The notes under the pieces: generated by a model | The model's input: the letters and a program-made list of their open reading frames with translations, nothing else | Databases searched by the model: none | Told to the model about the DNA's origin: nothing | Part shown: in pieces, positions 48,401 through 59,665 of the stretch | Numbering within the stretch: position 1 is the first letter of the stretch | How the letters are laid out: the number at the start of each line of letters is the position of its first letter | NCBI GenBank assembly: GCA_905331475.1 | Contig: CAJNYU010002478.1 | Span: forward strand, 62,001-126,000 | Length of the DNA stretch: 64,000 nt | DNA from: Rotaria socialis | Lineage: Eukaryota > Rotifera > Eurotatoria > Philodinida > Philodinidae | Direction: 5' to 3' | Translations under genes and position numbers: made by a program

Positions 48401-48822
48401 TTTTGTGTTTTCTTAAATGAATTAACTAAGTATCCGTTATACCTGATCGAATAGTTAATAATGCATTTTATCGATTGCGTATTGAACAATTACCAAATCA
48501 TGTTGAGATTGCTTCAATTGAATTTCCTATTGTAAGATTTCTTTTTGTCATTTTCAATGTGAAGATATTTAATCGATTTTTAATTTAGATGATTACGAAC
48601 TATTTTATACCCTATTCAAAAGACGTAGATGATCGATATCTTAATGTAACATTAAGTTTAATTGAGAACATGTCTGTACGACAACAACAATCGATATTGA
48701 TTAATGATAAGAAAGAAGAATATTTTTATTCTCATGTTAATATGAATTCATCGTCAATAATTATTCACTTCAGATATTTTGCGTTATTTATTTGGTTTGT
48801 TTTGGTCATGATCATAAAATAA
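45493..48822 (+). CDS. ANOS1: Anosmin-1 (Kallmann syndrome protein)-like, FN3 protein without WAP domain
   Basis: Secreted or surface-bound matrix protein; in animals anosmins bind heparan sulfate and FGF receptor and guide neurons and epithelium. Exons: 45493-45702, 46031-46102, 46381-46455, 46640-46754, 46807-47127, 47187-47323, 47605-47727, 47781-48219, 48295-48387, 48455-48531, 48589-48822; about 631 residues. Signal peptide MILFILQILFFQIIYS. Cys-rich region with QCKARCLYEY, CLLPCDLDPP and CEQSCIF in the anosmin order. The WAP four-disulfide domain expected next is replaced by a short HANCLTGNCQLCSSPYDCS. FN3 repeats follow; the first (LKWNSYPI, EPIFYVIEAQW, RWYKFRVAAVTRYG) is diagnostic. 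The C-terminus is a hydrophobic tail (about YFALFIWFVLVMIIK), fitting a GPI signal or membrane anchor. A short Gln run (QQQQQQHH) lies in exon 1. Intron 2 holds a G/A-rich tract (46126-46190). Confidence 0.85.
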
Positions 48823-51280
48823 GAACAAACAAGAGGCACGAGTGTCTATTCACCGTCCGTATTCTAGCGCATCGCAATGCCCGGTTCTTGTTTTGATTGT
48901 AAACAAATCATCATTGTTGTTGTTTTTTCGCAAGTTCAATTCACATTTGTAGACTTTTTTTTATTATAGAAATAAATATTTATTTTTTTGTACACGTTAC
49001 AATTGTTATTATATGATTGAAAACAGATTGCTATTTTTGTTCAACATTTTGATTGATTTTATTTGATAGAGAAAAAACTTTCAAGAGCGATGCCTTTCTG
49101 CGTACAGCATTGCTGAGTACAAATTTTCTTGTACTGAAGAATTTTTCTTTTGTTGAAGATAAAGCCCTAGCTTATTTTTAACTCATACTTAGTTACACGT
49201 TGTGTTTGATAAAAAAACAAAATTGTACATGTGATACTGTCGTGTCTCTTCATTTTTTTTGTTTTAAACTTCGAATTCATATGGTAGTTATTGTACGATA
49301 TCAATAAGTATATATTACCTGTTTGTTCATCAGCAAATGAAGCAAGAAATTGATCTCGAATGTTCGAGCAATAGTGATCAATCAATAGAACTAATGTTTG
49401 TTTTGTAAAATAGAAACGGGAAGTGTACAATGATCAGATTACTGCATAGAAAAATCTAATTAATGGTCTACTCATTTCAACTAATAGTTGAATACTTGTA
49501 AAAACATTGCTTCGTCTGTATTCTCTCTTTCTCTATAGCTAAATAAGTACTGCATTCGATTTGATCACTCGCCAGTCAAATGCTGATCTTTTCGTTGATT
49601 ATTCGTACTTGTATTTGATAAACGATAGCAAAGAATATTTTATTTCGTTGATTAATCCGATTATCAAGCAGCTTGTTGTTCAATTGGCCAACATTGAGAA
49701 ACATATTTTTCCCATTAAAAGAAAAAAGTACTAGGTGTCAATATCATTTGTATAGTTCTAATAAATGGAACAGAATCAATCTAACCGCTGACGGTTAAAA
49801 ATAAATTCAAACAATAGATCGTTATTATCAATGTTATTGAAGAAAAATATTCTTTTACATCCGTCATAGTTACTATATGTTTTCATTCAAAATGTTTTAC
49901 TGTATTTTGCTGATTATTTGACTCGGATTGTTGATAGAATCATTGATTGATCTGTGTAGAAGTATAACACTGAAAGTGTATGAAATATTATCTAATTTAT
50001 TGAAATCCAATACACACCAAGAATACTCATTAAATAGACCAACAGAACAATATCTCATTGTCTGAATAATACAAACAAAACAAAAAAAAGAACATCATGC
50101 TTGGACAAAGAGACTAATTAAAAGTTTTCTAGATGAAACATGCCCTATGTTAAAAAAGCGACTGATCCAATTTTAAGTTTAACAATAGTATTCTTATTGT
50201 CGAACATTAGTCTAGTTTTCACATCCATAGGATTAGACTTATCGAAAAACTTGGCCAGCTTGTGTTTTATCATATTTGACAAGCAAGATTTCAATATATA
50301 TATATATACTTCTAAATTATTACTAGATAAAGACTTATTTATTTATTCCTCTGTTAACTTTTTTGTGGAACACCATGTAGAAGGAGTGTGAAAGTAATAG
50401 CTGCATAGGGTAAAAGAGCATTTTTATTTCGATTAGTTTCAAAATATTCGATAAGGAACCAAGCGAAATATTAAAACTTGGAGTCAATTTACGTTGTGGT
50501 AAACCATTATTAATATCATAAATTAGCTGCACTTTTTCATGCAAAATGCACTCATATTGTGATATCATTCTTTACTTCGCACGGCCAGTTATCGAATCAT
50601 ATGAAAAAAATGTATTCATTCATAGCTTATAAGAAAAAGAACGCAGACACTAGTTGGAGGTTAAGAAAACATGTTGATGTGAAAGAGCTTTTATCAGCGA
50701 AATTGTCTGGAAAAATACATTCACTATTTAGAATACTGAGGTATTCATGTTAGAGAGAGAGAGAGAGGCAATTACAGCCTAATACACTCCATTGAATCTA
50801 GGACCTTTTATAATTATTAGATGTTTTACTTTATTATTTTTGTATTTTTTGAATGAAAAATTGCAAATAGAAAGAGAATATTGAGATGTCAACAATAGTT
50901 GAGACGATCTATAAAAATTTTCATTTATATTACATTCCATTTAAATACTATTTGTTTCAAATGTCAAATCGAATTTCGTCTCTTAATGACTTTTGTTATT
51001 TCAAAGATATTGACTTCTGAAAAGTTCATCATAAATCTAGTAAATATTATATATTGGTATCATAACAATTTTTTTGAAGAAAATTCTGAACACATTTGAG
51101 TTAATTAGATGTTTTCATGATCATATATATATATATATATATGATTACCTTGGAATAGTAGTTTTTATTTTAAATATGGATGTTAGGGTCTAAGATAACT
51201 AAAAGGGAAAAGTTTGATGAGCATGAAAGATTTGTGAAAAGAAAAAAGCGTAGTCTTTCAATAATTGTTCATTGCAAAAT
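48823..51280. other. Intergenic between anosmin-like gene and flavohemoglobin
   Basis: An AATAAA at about 48970 could serve the anosmin-like gene. The rest is AT-rich; a GAGAGA run lies at 50755-50766 and an (AT)n tract at 51122-51142. No supported exon. Confidence 0.45.
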
Positions 51281-52471
51281 TTATAATGATTTTGTTTTTG
51301 CATTGTCTTTAACAGCATCTCTTAAAATACTAAGTGATGGTTGAAATGCTTCGATATGAATTTGAGATGCTGGGTGATTACATTCAGCTAAATAATCTTG
51401 AATTTTATTCATAAATGGTAATGAGCCACATATGTATACATGGGAATCTACTGTTAATGCCCTTTGCAAATCATCTTTTGCTAATTTTTCACCTTGACAA
51501 AATAATTTATATTGATTTTCCGAAAGAATTGGTTTTAATTGATCAGCAAAAGCAGCATGTTCTTGTGTTGCTGCACAATGAATTAATGTTGCGCTATTTG
51601 CTTTATTTTCTTTATGTAATTCTAAAATTAATGATGAAAGAACTGTTATACCAATTCCACCGGCAACAAATAAATGATGCTTAACATCTTTAACTAATTT
51701 AAATGTACCAGCTGGAAAACTTGTTAAGATAGTGTCGCCTACTTTATAATTGTCAATTATTTCATTAGAAACAACACCTTTTGGATCACAATCAACTTCA
51801 TCTTTAATAGCAACACGATAAGTTTTACCATCGAATGGTTCCAAAAGACTATAATGTCGATTATGAAAGGAGCCATCTTTTGTAATGCGAAGTGTAATAT
51901 ATTGTCCTGGATGGTAGGTATGCATTTTCCCACCATCATGGCGTTCTAGTGTAAGAGCAACGATTGGTCCACTGGCAACTGTTTCTTTTTTAACAATATT
52001 CAATGGAACAAAACCTTTATCATGTTCATCTGGGCCAAGTTCATTGTATAATTCTTGTTCTGCATCGATAAATATTTTGGCAATAATACCATAAGCAGCT
52101 CCCCATGCATCTAAAATTTCTTGTGTACCATTGTCACCTAAAAATTCTTTTATTGCAATAAGTAAATATTTGCCAACAATAGGATAATGTTCTGGTAAAA
52201 CAGTTAACGCACGATGCTTATGAGCAATCAGTGCAACTTGTGGTGCAAGTACATCTAAATGCTCAATGTTTTCAGCAGCATAGTAAATTGTATTAGCTAA
52301 TGCTAATGGCTGTGTTCCAACTTTTTGATTTGTACGATTGAATATATTTAATAATTCTGGATGAGCTTCAAACATATGTTTATAAAAGATGGAAGTTATT
52401 TCTTTGCCATTTTCTTTCAAGGCAGATGCTGTTGATTTAACAATTTGTTTTTGTTCTTCAGTTATAGACAT
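51281..52471 (-). CDS. hmp: Flavohemoglobin (nitric oxide dioxygenase), intronless
   Basis: Cytosolic enzyme that turns NO, O2 and NAD(P)H into nitrate. 396 residues, the usual full length. Globin domain (1-140): TyrB10 Y30, PheCD1 F44, GlnE7 Q54 and proximal His H86 in IAHKHRA, with the stabilising Y96 and E138. FAD domain: RHYSL at 205-209. NAD domain: GGIGIT at 271-276 and CGSLPFM at 348-354, then IEAFQP near the end. Small departures from the usual bacterial pattern: Val for Pro after GGxGxT, Ser for Pro in CGP, and EAFQP for E-x-FGP. No intron in 1.2 kb, whereas the neighbouring genes have one about every 100 bp, which supports horizontal acquisition from bacteria or fungi. A TATTTAG acceptor-like site 9 bp before the ATG (52480) suggests a 5'UTR intron gained in the host. 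Confidence 0.95.
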   Translation of the reverse strand: MSITEEQKQIVKSTASALKENGKEITSIFYKHMFEAHPELLNIFNRTNQKVGTQPLALANTIYYAAENIEHLDVLAPQVALIAHKHRALTVLPEHYPIVGKYLLIAIKEFLGDNGTQEILDAWGAAYGIIAKIFIDAEQELYNELGPDEHDKGFVPLNIVKKETVASGPIVALTLERHDGGKMHTYHPGQYITLRITKDGSFHNRHYSLLEPFDGKTYRVAIKDEVDCDPKGVVSNEIIDNYKVGDTILTSFPAGTFKLVKDVKHHLFVAGGIGITVLSSLILELHKENKANSATLIHCAATQEHAAFADQLKPILSENQYKLFCQGEKLAKDDLQRALTVDSHVYICGSLPFMNKIQDYLAECNHPASQIHIEAFQPSLSILRDAVKDNAKTKSL

Positions 52472-53172
52472 TTTACAAGTCTAAATATTCAGAAATAAAA
52501 ATCATCAATTAGTATTTCACTCATTTAATAAAATTAAAATTAAAATTAAAAGAATCCTTTTTCATGTCTCGCAGCACTTTGATTTTTATTATACATGATG
52601 ATCTTTTATACGATCATTTGCTTATTGTAATACAGTAAACTGTAGATACAAAAATTAGAACATTTCTTTACAATATTATGATGGAATTTTTTATTAAAAA
52701 TGGACTATAAACATAAAGAATATTGATTGTTTATTTTAGTTATAATTTGAATGAAAGTTTAAAAGAAATTATTTTTGGAAACTAGAAAAATTAAATATAA
52801 AATACTAAAAAAACCAAGAATCTGACTTGATGAGATGCCTACTGATATATATATAAATATTCGATTTATTAGTGATATGTACTATTGATATGATTGAATA
52901 TAATATATGTGCTTCGATACAATTCTATGTCAATTCAGCTATTTACCAAAGTGTATTCTACGCACAAAAAAACATGGACCAATGAAAAGAAAAATGCTGA
53001 TAACAACAACATGAGCTGGATAGGATAGAAAAAGAAGTCAAGGACAAATGAAGGTGTATTGTGCAAGAAATTATAACGACAGAAACACACGAAAAATATC
53101 AAATATATTCAACGCATGAGTAAATTATATGTTCGGTTCGAGAGCAATATTATGAGTACCTTTTTAGGTAAC
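52472..53172. other. Upstream region of flavohemoglobin
   Basis: AT-rich; expected to hold the promoter and any 5'UTR exon of the leftward flavohemoglobin gene. No other feature recognised. Confidence 0.4.
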
Positions 53173-54055
53173 AGTCTAGAATGTCCTTGGTAAAAACTGT
53201 CCTCGGAAAATGGTCCTCTCTGATTTAGTCCTTCGAAAAAGTGTCCTCCTTGATAAAAATGTCCTCTAAGTAAAATAAAAGCAACGGTAGTCGATAATGT
53301 TAGAATTGCAGTTTAGTTTATTATAACGGATTAAATTTCATCTTATTTTTCATTCGCGACAAAAAGGAAAGATCATGCAATAGATCTCGCAGTGTAATCT
53401 GGGTATTATTGAACCAATCATATAATTCTTTGATTCGTTGTTCAGCAATTCTGGACTAGGATCGTTGGGTGTGTGTGAGAGTATGACTGCCAAAGTCTAA
53501 AAATCTGACGTTAGATCTTGAGCACCAGATAAGATCATACAAAAAAATCGTTGCTTGTGGAATCTTCCATCAGCTCATACTATCAGATTCTTGAAAGATC
53601 TTGCTGTATTGTAAGATATGAATACAAAATTTTAGAAAATCTTATGCAATATTAAGATCTTTCACGAATATTATAGTACGTGCCGATCTAAGATTTCTGA
53701 GACGACGAGTTTTTGCTTGATCCAATATGATCAGATTCAGAATCTTGACAGGTCTTAGTATACGATTGTTCCCCGGGGTGTGGGGCGTGGATATGAGATG
53801 TGGGTGTGCGATGTAACTGTGAACAAGAATATAGTAATACCAGACTCACAACTACACCCCACACTCACCCTTCACGATGAATAGGAATAATATACACCAA
53901 TTTCAATGTTTAGGGGTGGTCGAAATTGGTTGGAATAGAAATTGGTGCATCTCTAACGACGAAGGACATTTTCATACAAAGGACCATTTCCCAAGAACAT
54001 CTTTCACGAAGGACATTTACGCTACAGGACATTTTTGCAAGGATACATTCTAATC
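53173..54055. mobile_element. Foldback element with AATGTCCTT / AAGGACATT subterminal arrays
   Basis: The left end (about 53173-53275) has AGTCTAGAATGTCCTTGG followed by five ACTGTCCTC/ATGTCCTCT-type units. The right end (about 53955-54055) has the complementary AAGGACATTTT-type units, ending ATACATTCTAATC. The middle holds AGATCTTA-rich sequence and a TGTGGG-like inverted pair (GGGGTGTGGGGCGTGG at about 53775, ACACCCCACACTCACCC at about 53855). Non-coding. Confidence 0.7.
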
Positions 54056-56501
54056 TATATTCTTTTTTTACATCCTACCAGGCTTGACAAATAAAAATTT
54101 GTATATAGTGTTGATTCCAGATGTAGGGAATCACTTGCACATTCAGAAATAAAATAACCTACTGGAGGTCAATAGCGACAAATAATTCAAGTATTCCAGT
54201 CGATTTCTTTTTTTATTATCTCTTCTAATGAAAGTGTGCATTGAATCATAAACTGCCAGCCGTCAAATAATGCCTTTAAAGTATAATATCGATAATATTT
54301 TGCTTTCATCTATATTATTAATTCTAGAAAGCAGTGCTTCAAGCATATTATTTTTATTTTGAGTTGCTTTCATCGTAGTCGATGTAAGATAAAGACGAGA
54401 GGATTCAGTGTTATGATGCAGATTTTCTGCTCAGTCACTCTTCGAACACCGGTAGCAGTACATTAAGATATGAAATTTTTTTAATTACGCCTTTGCGTAT
54501 CTACGTAATTCCTATCATATGATAGATTCTCGTTTTCATCTTGTTTAAAGTAAAAAATAGCTAGACTGTATATATGACGTAATTAAATCTACTATTGTTT
54601 ACTTTGAAAAGAATTATTTTACCAACGTTTCCTCTTAATTATTCAAGTATTTAAAAAAAAATTTTAAAAAGAAATATATGATTAATGTTGACGTATATAG
54701 CCGAATAAATATTAGTATTAATTTGATGCCACATACATTAGTACTAATTTGCATTAGTAATTATAATTGATATTAAATAAAATTTATTGTGTAGAATGGA
54801 TAGAGTAATTGAAGCTTTTCTTTTGTAAAATTAGATTCCGATTTTTAATTGAATATAAATTAATGACACCGCGCTCTAAATATTGTTCGAGGAAAAGGAA
54901 AGATAATTGTAAGACTTAGGCTTTTTTTTGCTATGACAGTATCTTTTGTCTAATCTCTTTGGATGAAGGTTATCATATGCAAACGCAATAGAAATTTATC
55001 AATCGATATGATATTCATGCATGATTTATTTATCTTATCGATATGAGCTTACGTTGCCTGTAGGAGAATCTAGTCACCTCGCTAGTTATGATCAATGAAA
55101 ACTGAAAGAGTAGCTTTGAATTAGATCTAGATTAGTAGGCATTTCCATATTTTGTTGATTGCTCAGCAGAATTCACCATACCGCCATAATCTGGTAAATA
55201 TCAAAGTGCGAAGATAGAAGAATTTCCTACATAAGCCATAGTTTTGTTTTAGTTCAGTATTGAGTTACAACGAATGATTTTATTCAAGAAAAAATTATTG
55301 AAATCTGACTTCATCATTTCTAATTTGTTGAAGTCTACGAAGAACTTATCGAAATAGTTAGTCATTCATTTCAACGTATTTTAACAAGAATAAAAGTAAA
55401 AACGGCTGAGAATCATCTCAATCGCACAGTACTTACATATTTACTACGAAAAAAGTAAAATGCCAAAGATTGATCTCTCAACATTCTTTATTATCAGTGC
55501 TGAATAATAAAGGTGCCTTTTAATCAATAGTAGCATGCTTTCCTAAAAGCAGTTTCAATCAGTACTACCCAAAACCAATATACGAATCACGAAAACTTGA
55601 ACACTAAAAGCAGTTGATACAATGAATGTGCCACATGACGACTAGCATTCATACGTGTGGCTATGAATCTGTTATGTAAAATATGCCACTAAAGTAAAAC
55701 AGAATTTCTCAAAAGATAGGAAATTCTTGAAAAACATTTTTCTTGATATCATAAGAATTAGAGGAAAAGTTGAATTCACGTTATCCTTCAATTAATTGAA
55801 GAGAAACAAATCAATTTATTTAAAATACAAAAAACGTGATTTAAAACAAGATACCGAATTATTCATCAATAATAAAAAGCAGTTTTCATTTGAGATATGA
55901 ATCAACTTTTGGATGAAGTCTTTCATAGACAAGGAAAATTTGAATTGCTACATAGTTATGTCGGTCCCAATCAATGATTTCATAGCTAGTACAAAAATCA
56001 AATTTGATCAATAGTTTTTGAATTTTAATTTGTTCTTTTTTTGTTAGTTTTTTAGCATAGTACTATCATCAATTATTATTCTGCCAAATGAAGGTATAGT
56101 TTGATTCATCTTTATTACTCTCACACCTAAATGTACATAAATATAGTTCAATTGTACACAGTCCATTATGAAAAGTTTCTATTTGAACCTGCTATTGGTA
56201 ATATCTCTGCATCAGATTATCTTAACGATTTGATTGACGTTGGTGCTCAGTATTGATTCTACTTCAGTTTCTAGTGTCGAACTTTTTGTACTTGAATATT
56301 ATCAAACCAATATACTACAAATCAACTATTCAATACAATAGAAATTTATTGCTTAAATTCTTTTTCAAAAACAGCCATCAAATCAAAGGAGACAATGAAA
56401 TTTTAAAAAAAGGCAGTAAAAGGGAAAAAGGCTAAATCAATGTGTCTTTAAGACTGATGCAAGTACGAATAAGCATAAAAATAAAATAAAAGATTATTTC
56501 A
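54056..56501. other. Gene-free intergenic sequence
   Basis: No exon, repeat array or RNA gene recognised. The frame at 56253-56435 has no family signature. Confidence 0.45.
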
Positions 56502-59500
56502 TCAATTTTTATGAGGCAGATAATAATATAATTGAAATTTATCCGTATTATTTTCAAGACCATCAATTATATCCGATAAATAAACGGAAACATTTTCAAT
56601 TTGTTGTACTTCTTTTGCTTTCCGTAAAAATGGATGTTCTAATAATTTTTTGTATTTCGGTCGTTGATTTTCATCTTTATTTAAACTAAAACAAAAGCAA
56701 ACACAATTGAAATTAGATAAATCAAATATAAAAATATGAGTTTTACCATGTATTTACAAAATTTTTACAATTATCAGAAAGACGATCAATTTTAAGTTCT
56801 ATTGGAGGTCCTTCAACAATCTGTTGTAATTGATCAAATGGTGATGTCCATTCTCGAAATGGAAAATATCCTGTTGATATTTCATACTAAAACATAAATG
56901 TACAGATTTATGAAATTTATTTTGTCTTGTCTTGAAATTATTTACAAGTGTTATTCCAAATGACCAAACATCAGATCGAACATCGTAACCTTCACGCGTT
57001 GATCGTGTTGGATCAAGACGTTCAGGCTTTAGAAAGAAGAAAACAAAACGAGAAAAATTATCAAAATTAATTATCACTACTATTTTTACTGGTAAGTACG
57101 GACGGCAACCTGCATCACGTGTTTTAGCGATAGAATCAATCAATTGACCACTTATACCAAAGTCACAAAGTTTGAGTGTCTTTCTTGAAACTAAAATATT
57201 GGACGGTTTGACATCTCGATGAATAATGCCCCAACGAGATTTTATGTAATCCAATGCTTGTAAAGTCTATTAAATGATTTAAATAAGAATATATTTATAC
57301 AATTAATATATAAATAACAACCATTACTGATTATTGTTGCTGATTCATACGAAAATAGTTTGATTCTAGGAGAGATTTTATTCATTTGCTTAATCGAACA
57401 AATAATTTCTTCATCGAAAAAGTGCAGAAACATTTCCGACACGTACGAGACACTACTAAGAATGGCTAAAGTTTTTTTGTTTTTTTTGTATTAAACTTTG
57501 TTCATACGAAAAACAAAACATAATAAGAACGCTTTAATCAAATAGTGTTTTCAGCTCATTAGAAAATAACATTTTAATCAAATGTAGCATCTTGAAGAAA
57601 CAAAGATCAAAATTAATTCTAATTATCACCATTCTGGTTCCACTATCCTCAAGAATGCACATCACTCATGAAGATTAATGTTTCCTGAAAATTTAAGTTT
57701 TCCCAAAATTATTCTCCTGAAGCTCTCAAAAAGGGCTAAGATATCCTTAATTTTCTAACTATTTATTAACGAAATAGTTAACCGTTAGAAACAAGAGATA
57801 TTATTCATATATGATCTAGAATTGTATATTAACAACTTTTCGTCTCACTCGTGAAAGTAAGATCTTCATTCTCTTCGTGTACTTCGGCACGTCTTCTAGA
57901 TCGTGCTACACATAATTATAAAAATATAGCATTACCGAACTTACAGCATAAGTTATATAGGCAAGAATACTTTCTGGTATAAATTGGTCAAGTTTATGAT
58001 AAACAAATTTATAAAAATAATCCAGTGATGTGTTCATTAATTCCATACATATCCAACAATCTCCCTAAATAAATAGAAAATAGAAATATATATATATATA
58101 TATATGAAGTGAAAAATTGAAAATATTAACTTCTTTAAAAAGAGCACCAAAAAATTGTACAATATGTGGACAATTATTTTGACGCATAACAACATCTAAT
58201 TCATTGATCATTTGCTTTTGACATCGTTCATCAATCGTCGAACGAATACGCTGAACAAAATTGAAAAATAATTAATATTTAAATGAATATTACTAGACAC
58301 TTTAACAGCCATTATAGTTCCACTTTTTTCATGCAGCATTTTACACACAATACCAAAATTCCCTTCTCCAATTACACCACGATCGATTAAATCATTTGAT
58401 GTAAATTTATATGACTATGTAAGAAAAAGTTCTTTACAATTCAATCTAGTTAAAAATCCTAAAACAAACTTTGGTATCTGATAAGCGAAGTTCGCCAGTG
58501 CCCAAGTCACGATGATTGGATGATGATGAAACTGGGCGACTATAATCGAATAGATTCAATGAAGAATTGTTTTAGGTATGCAATGACAAATTAGAGTTAA
58601 CGTGGGTTATTGAGAAGCAATATCAAATCTTTTGATTTATTGTCGACATAAATAATATCGTGGTTCATATGTAATATTTACAATTTCAAATTTCATTCGA
58701 TACTGATAAAAACAGAGATTCAATCTTTTTATTATACTCATCAAGCAAATAACAGTCTAGTTTTGAGAGAATTCTCGTAAAATAAACAGTAATATTTTAA
58801 ATTAAATGTACTTGACATAAGAGTCCCCATGGAAACTATGTTCAAGGCTCTTTCTTTGTGAACTAGAACGAATCTAGTGTAACTTCTTATTAAAATACTA
58901 TGATCACTGTTTAAATTTTATGCAATTCAACTCTAAATTGATGTAATTCGGTGTTGAATTAAATGCTTTTTTAAAATATATCCTATCATAAAAATATCAA
59001 TATTGAATTTTGTATAATATAAAAAGGTACAATTCGTTTGTACTGTAAAATCTAGTATTCTCTCTCTATATGCTAGCCCTTATTGAAAATAAATTTGGGA
59101 CAAAAAAGTGAAGTATGACAAAGATCTAGGATAAGAATGGGTTTTAATGTTTTGTTGAAAAATTGACTAGCATGACAATCATACAGACTTTCATCTATGA
59201 ATCCTTTGAAATTTTCTCATGTCCAGATATAGAGCCTAACTGTTGTAGTAAAATTTACGGTGAACTTGACGAAACATTTGTAAATTTTTATTTATAACCT
59301 CCTCATATCTATACAAAAGAATGAATTTAATATTCATTTCAATTCATACACTAATTCCAATGGGTTTCTTTCCTAATAATTAGCTGTGGTAGTGATGAAA
59401 CAAAAAAATTATTTTGCGAATTTGAGTGATAAATTTACTCCTTGCATTTAATAGTTTTATCTAGATAATGACTAGGAGATAGTAATTAAAAAGTAAATAA

Positions 59501-59665
59501 ATTCTAATACGAATACGAATATGCTCTTACATGGATCTTCATAAATTTTCGAAAGGAAAGTATCTTACATAATAGGATTAATATCTTCAACGTTGGAATT
59601 TTGTTTTCGTTTACTATTCGGTGATTCTGTTGCAAAATTTAATGGTTTAGCGATTGGTTTGTTCA
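56502..59665 (-). CDS. MAP2K4: MAP kinase kinase 4 (JNK/p38 pathway), N-terminus not fully resolved
   Basis: Dual-specificity kinase that phosphorylates the TxY loop of JNK/p38 in stress signalling. Exons: 59665-59569, 58539-58470, 58414-58301, 58250-58131, 58064-57945, 57266-57090, 57026-56946, 56886-56747, 56685-56502; about 367 residues visible. A further 5' exon ending near 59718 is likely. Motifs: Gly-loop GEGNFG; AVK lysine; CWICMELM hinge; [13 protein letters not shown]; the activation loop [13 protein letters not shown], whose Ser and Thr are the MAP3K sites; [16 protein letters not shown]; and the closing LPHKN. The RDAGCRPY and [10 protein letters not shown] wording separates MKK4 from MKK3/6 and MEK1. 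Unusual: the APE motif reads PPE (YLPPERLDP) across the 57090/57026 splice. A 678-bp intron separates the hinge exon from the catalytic-loop exon. Confidence 0.92.

Noticed and set aside
49167..49430. 87-codon minus-strand frame
   Set aside because: AT-rich, no domain words and no splice context.
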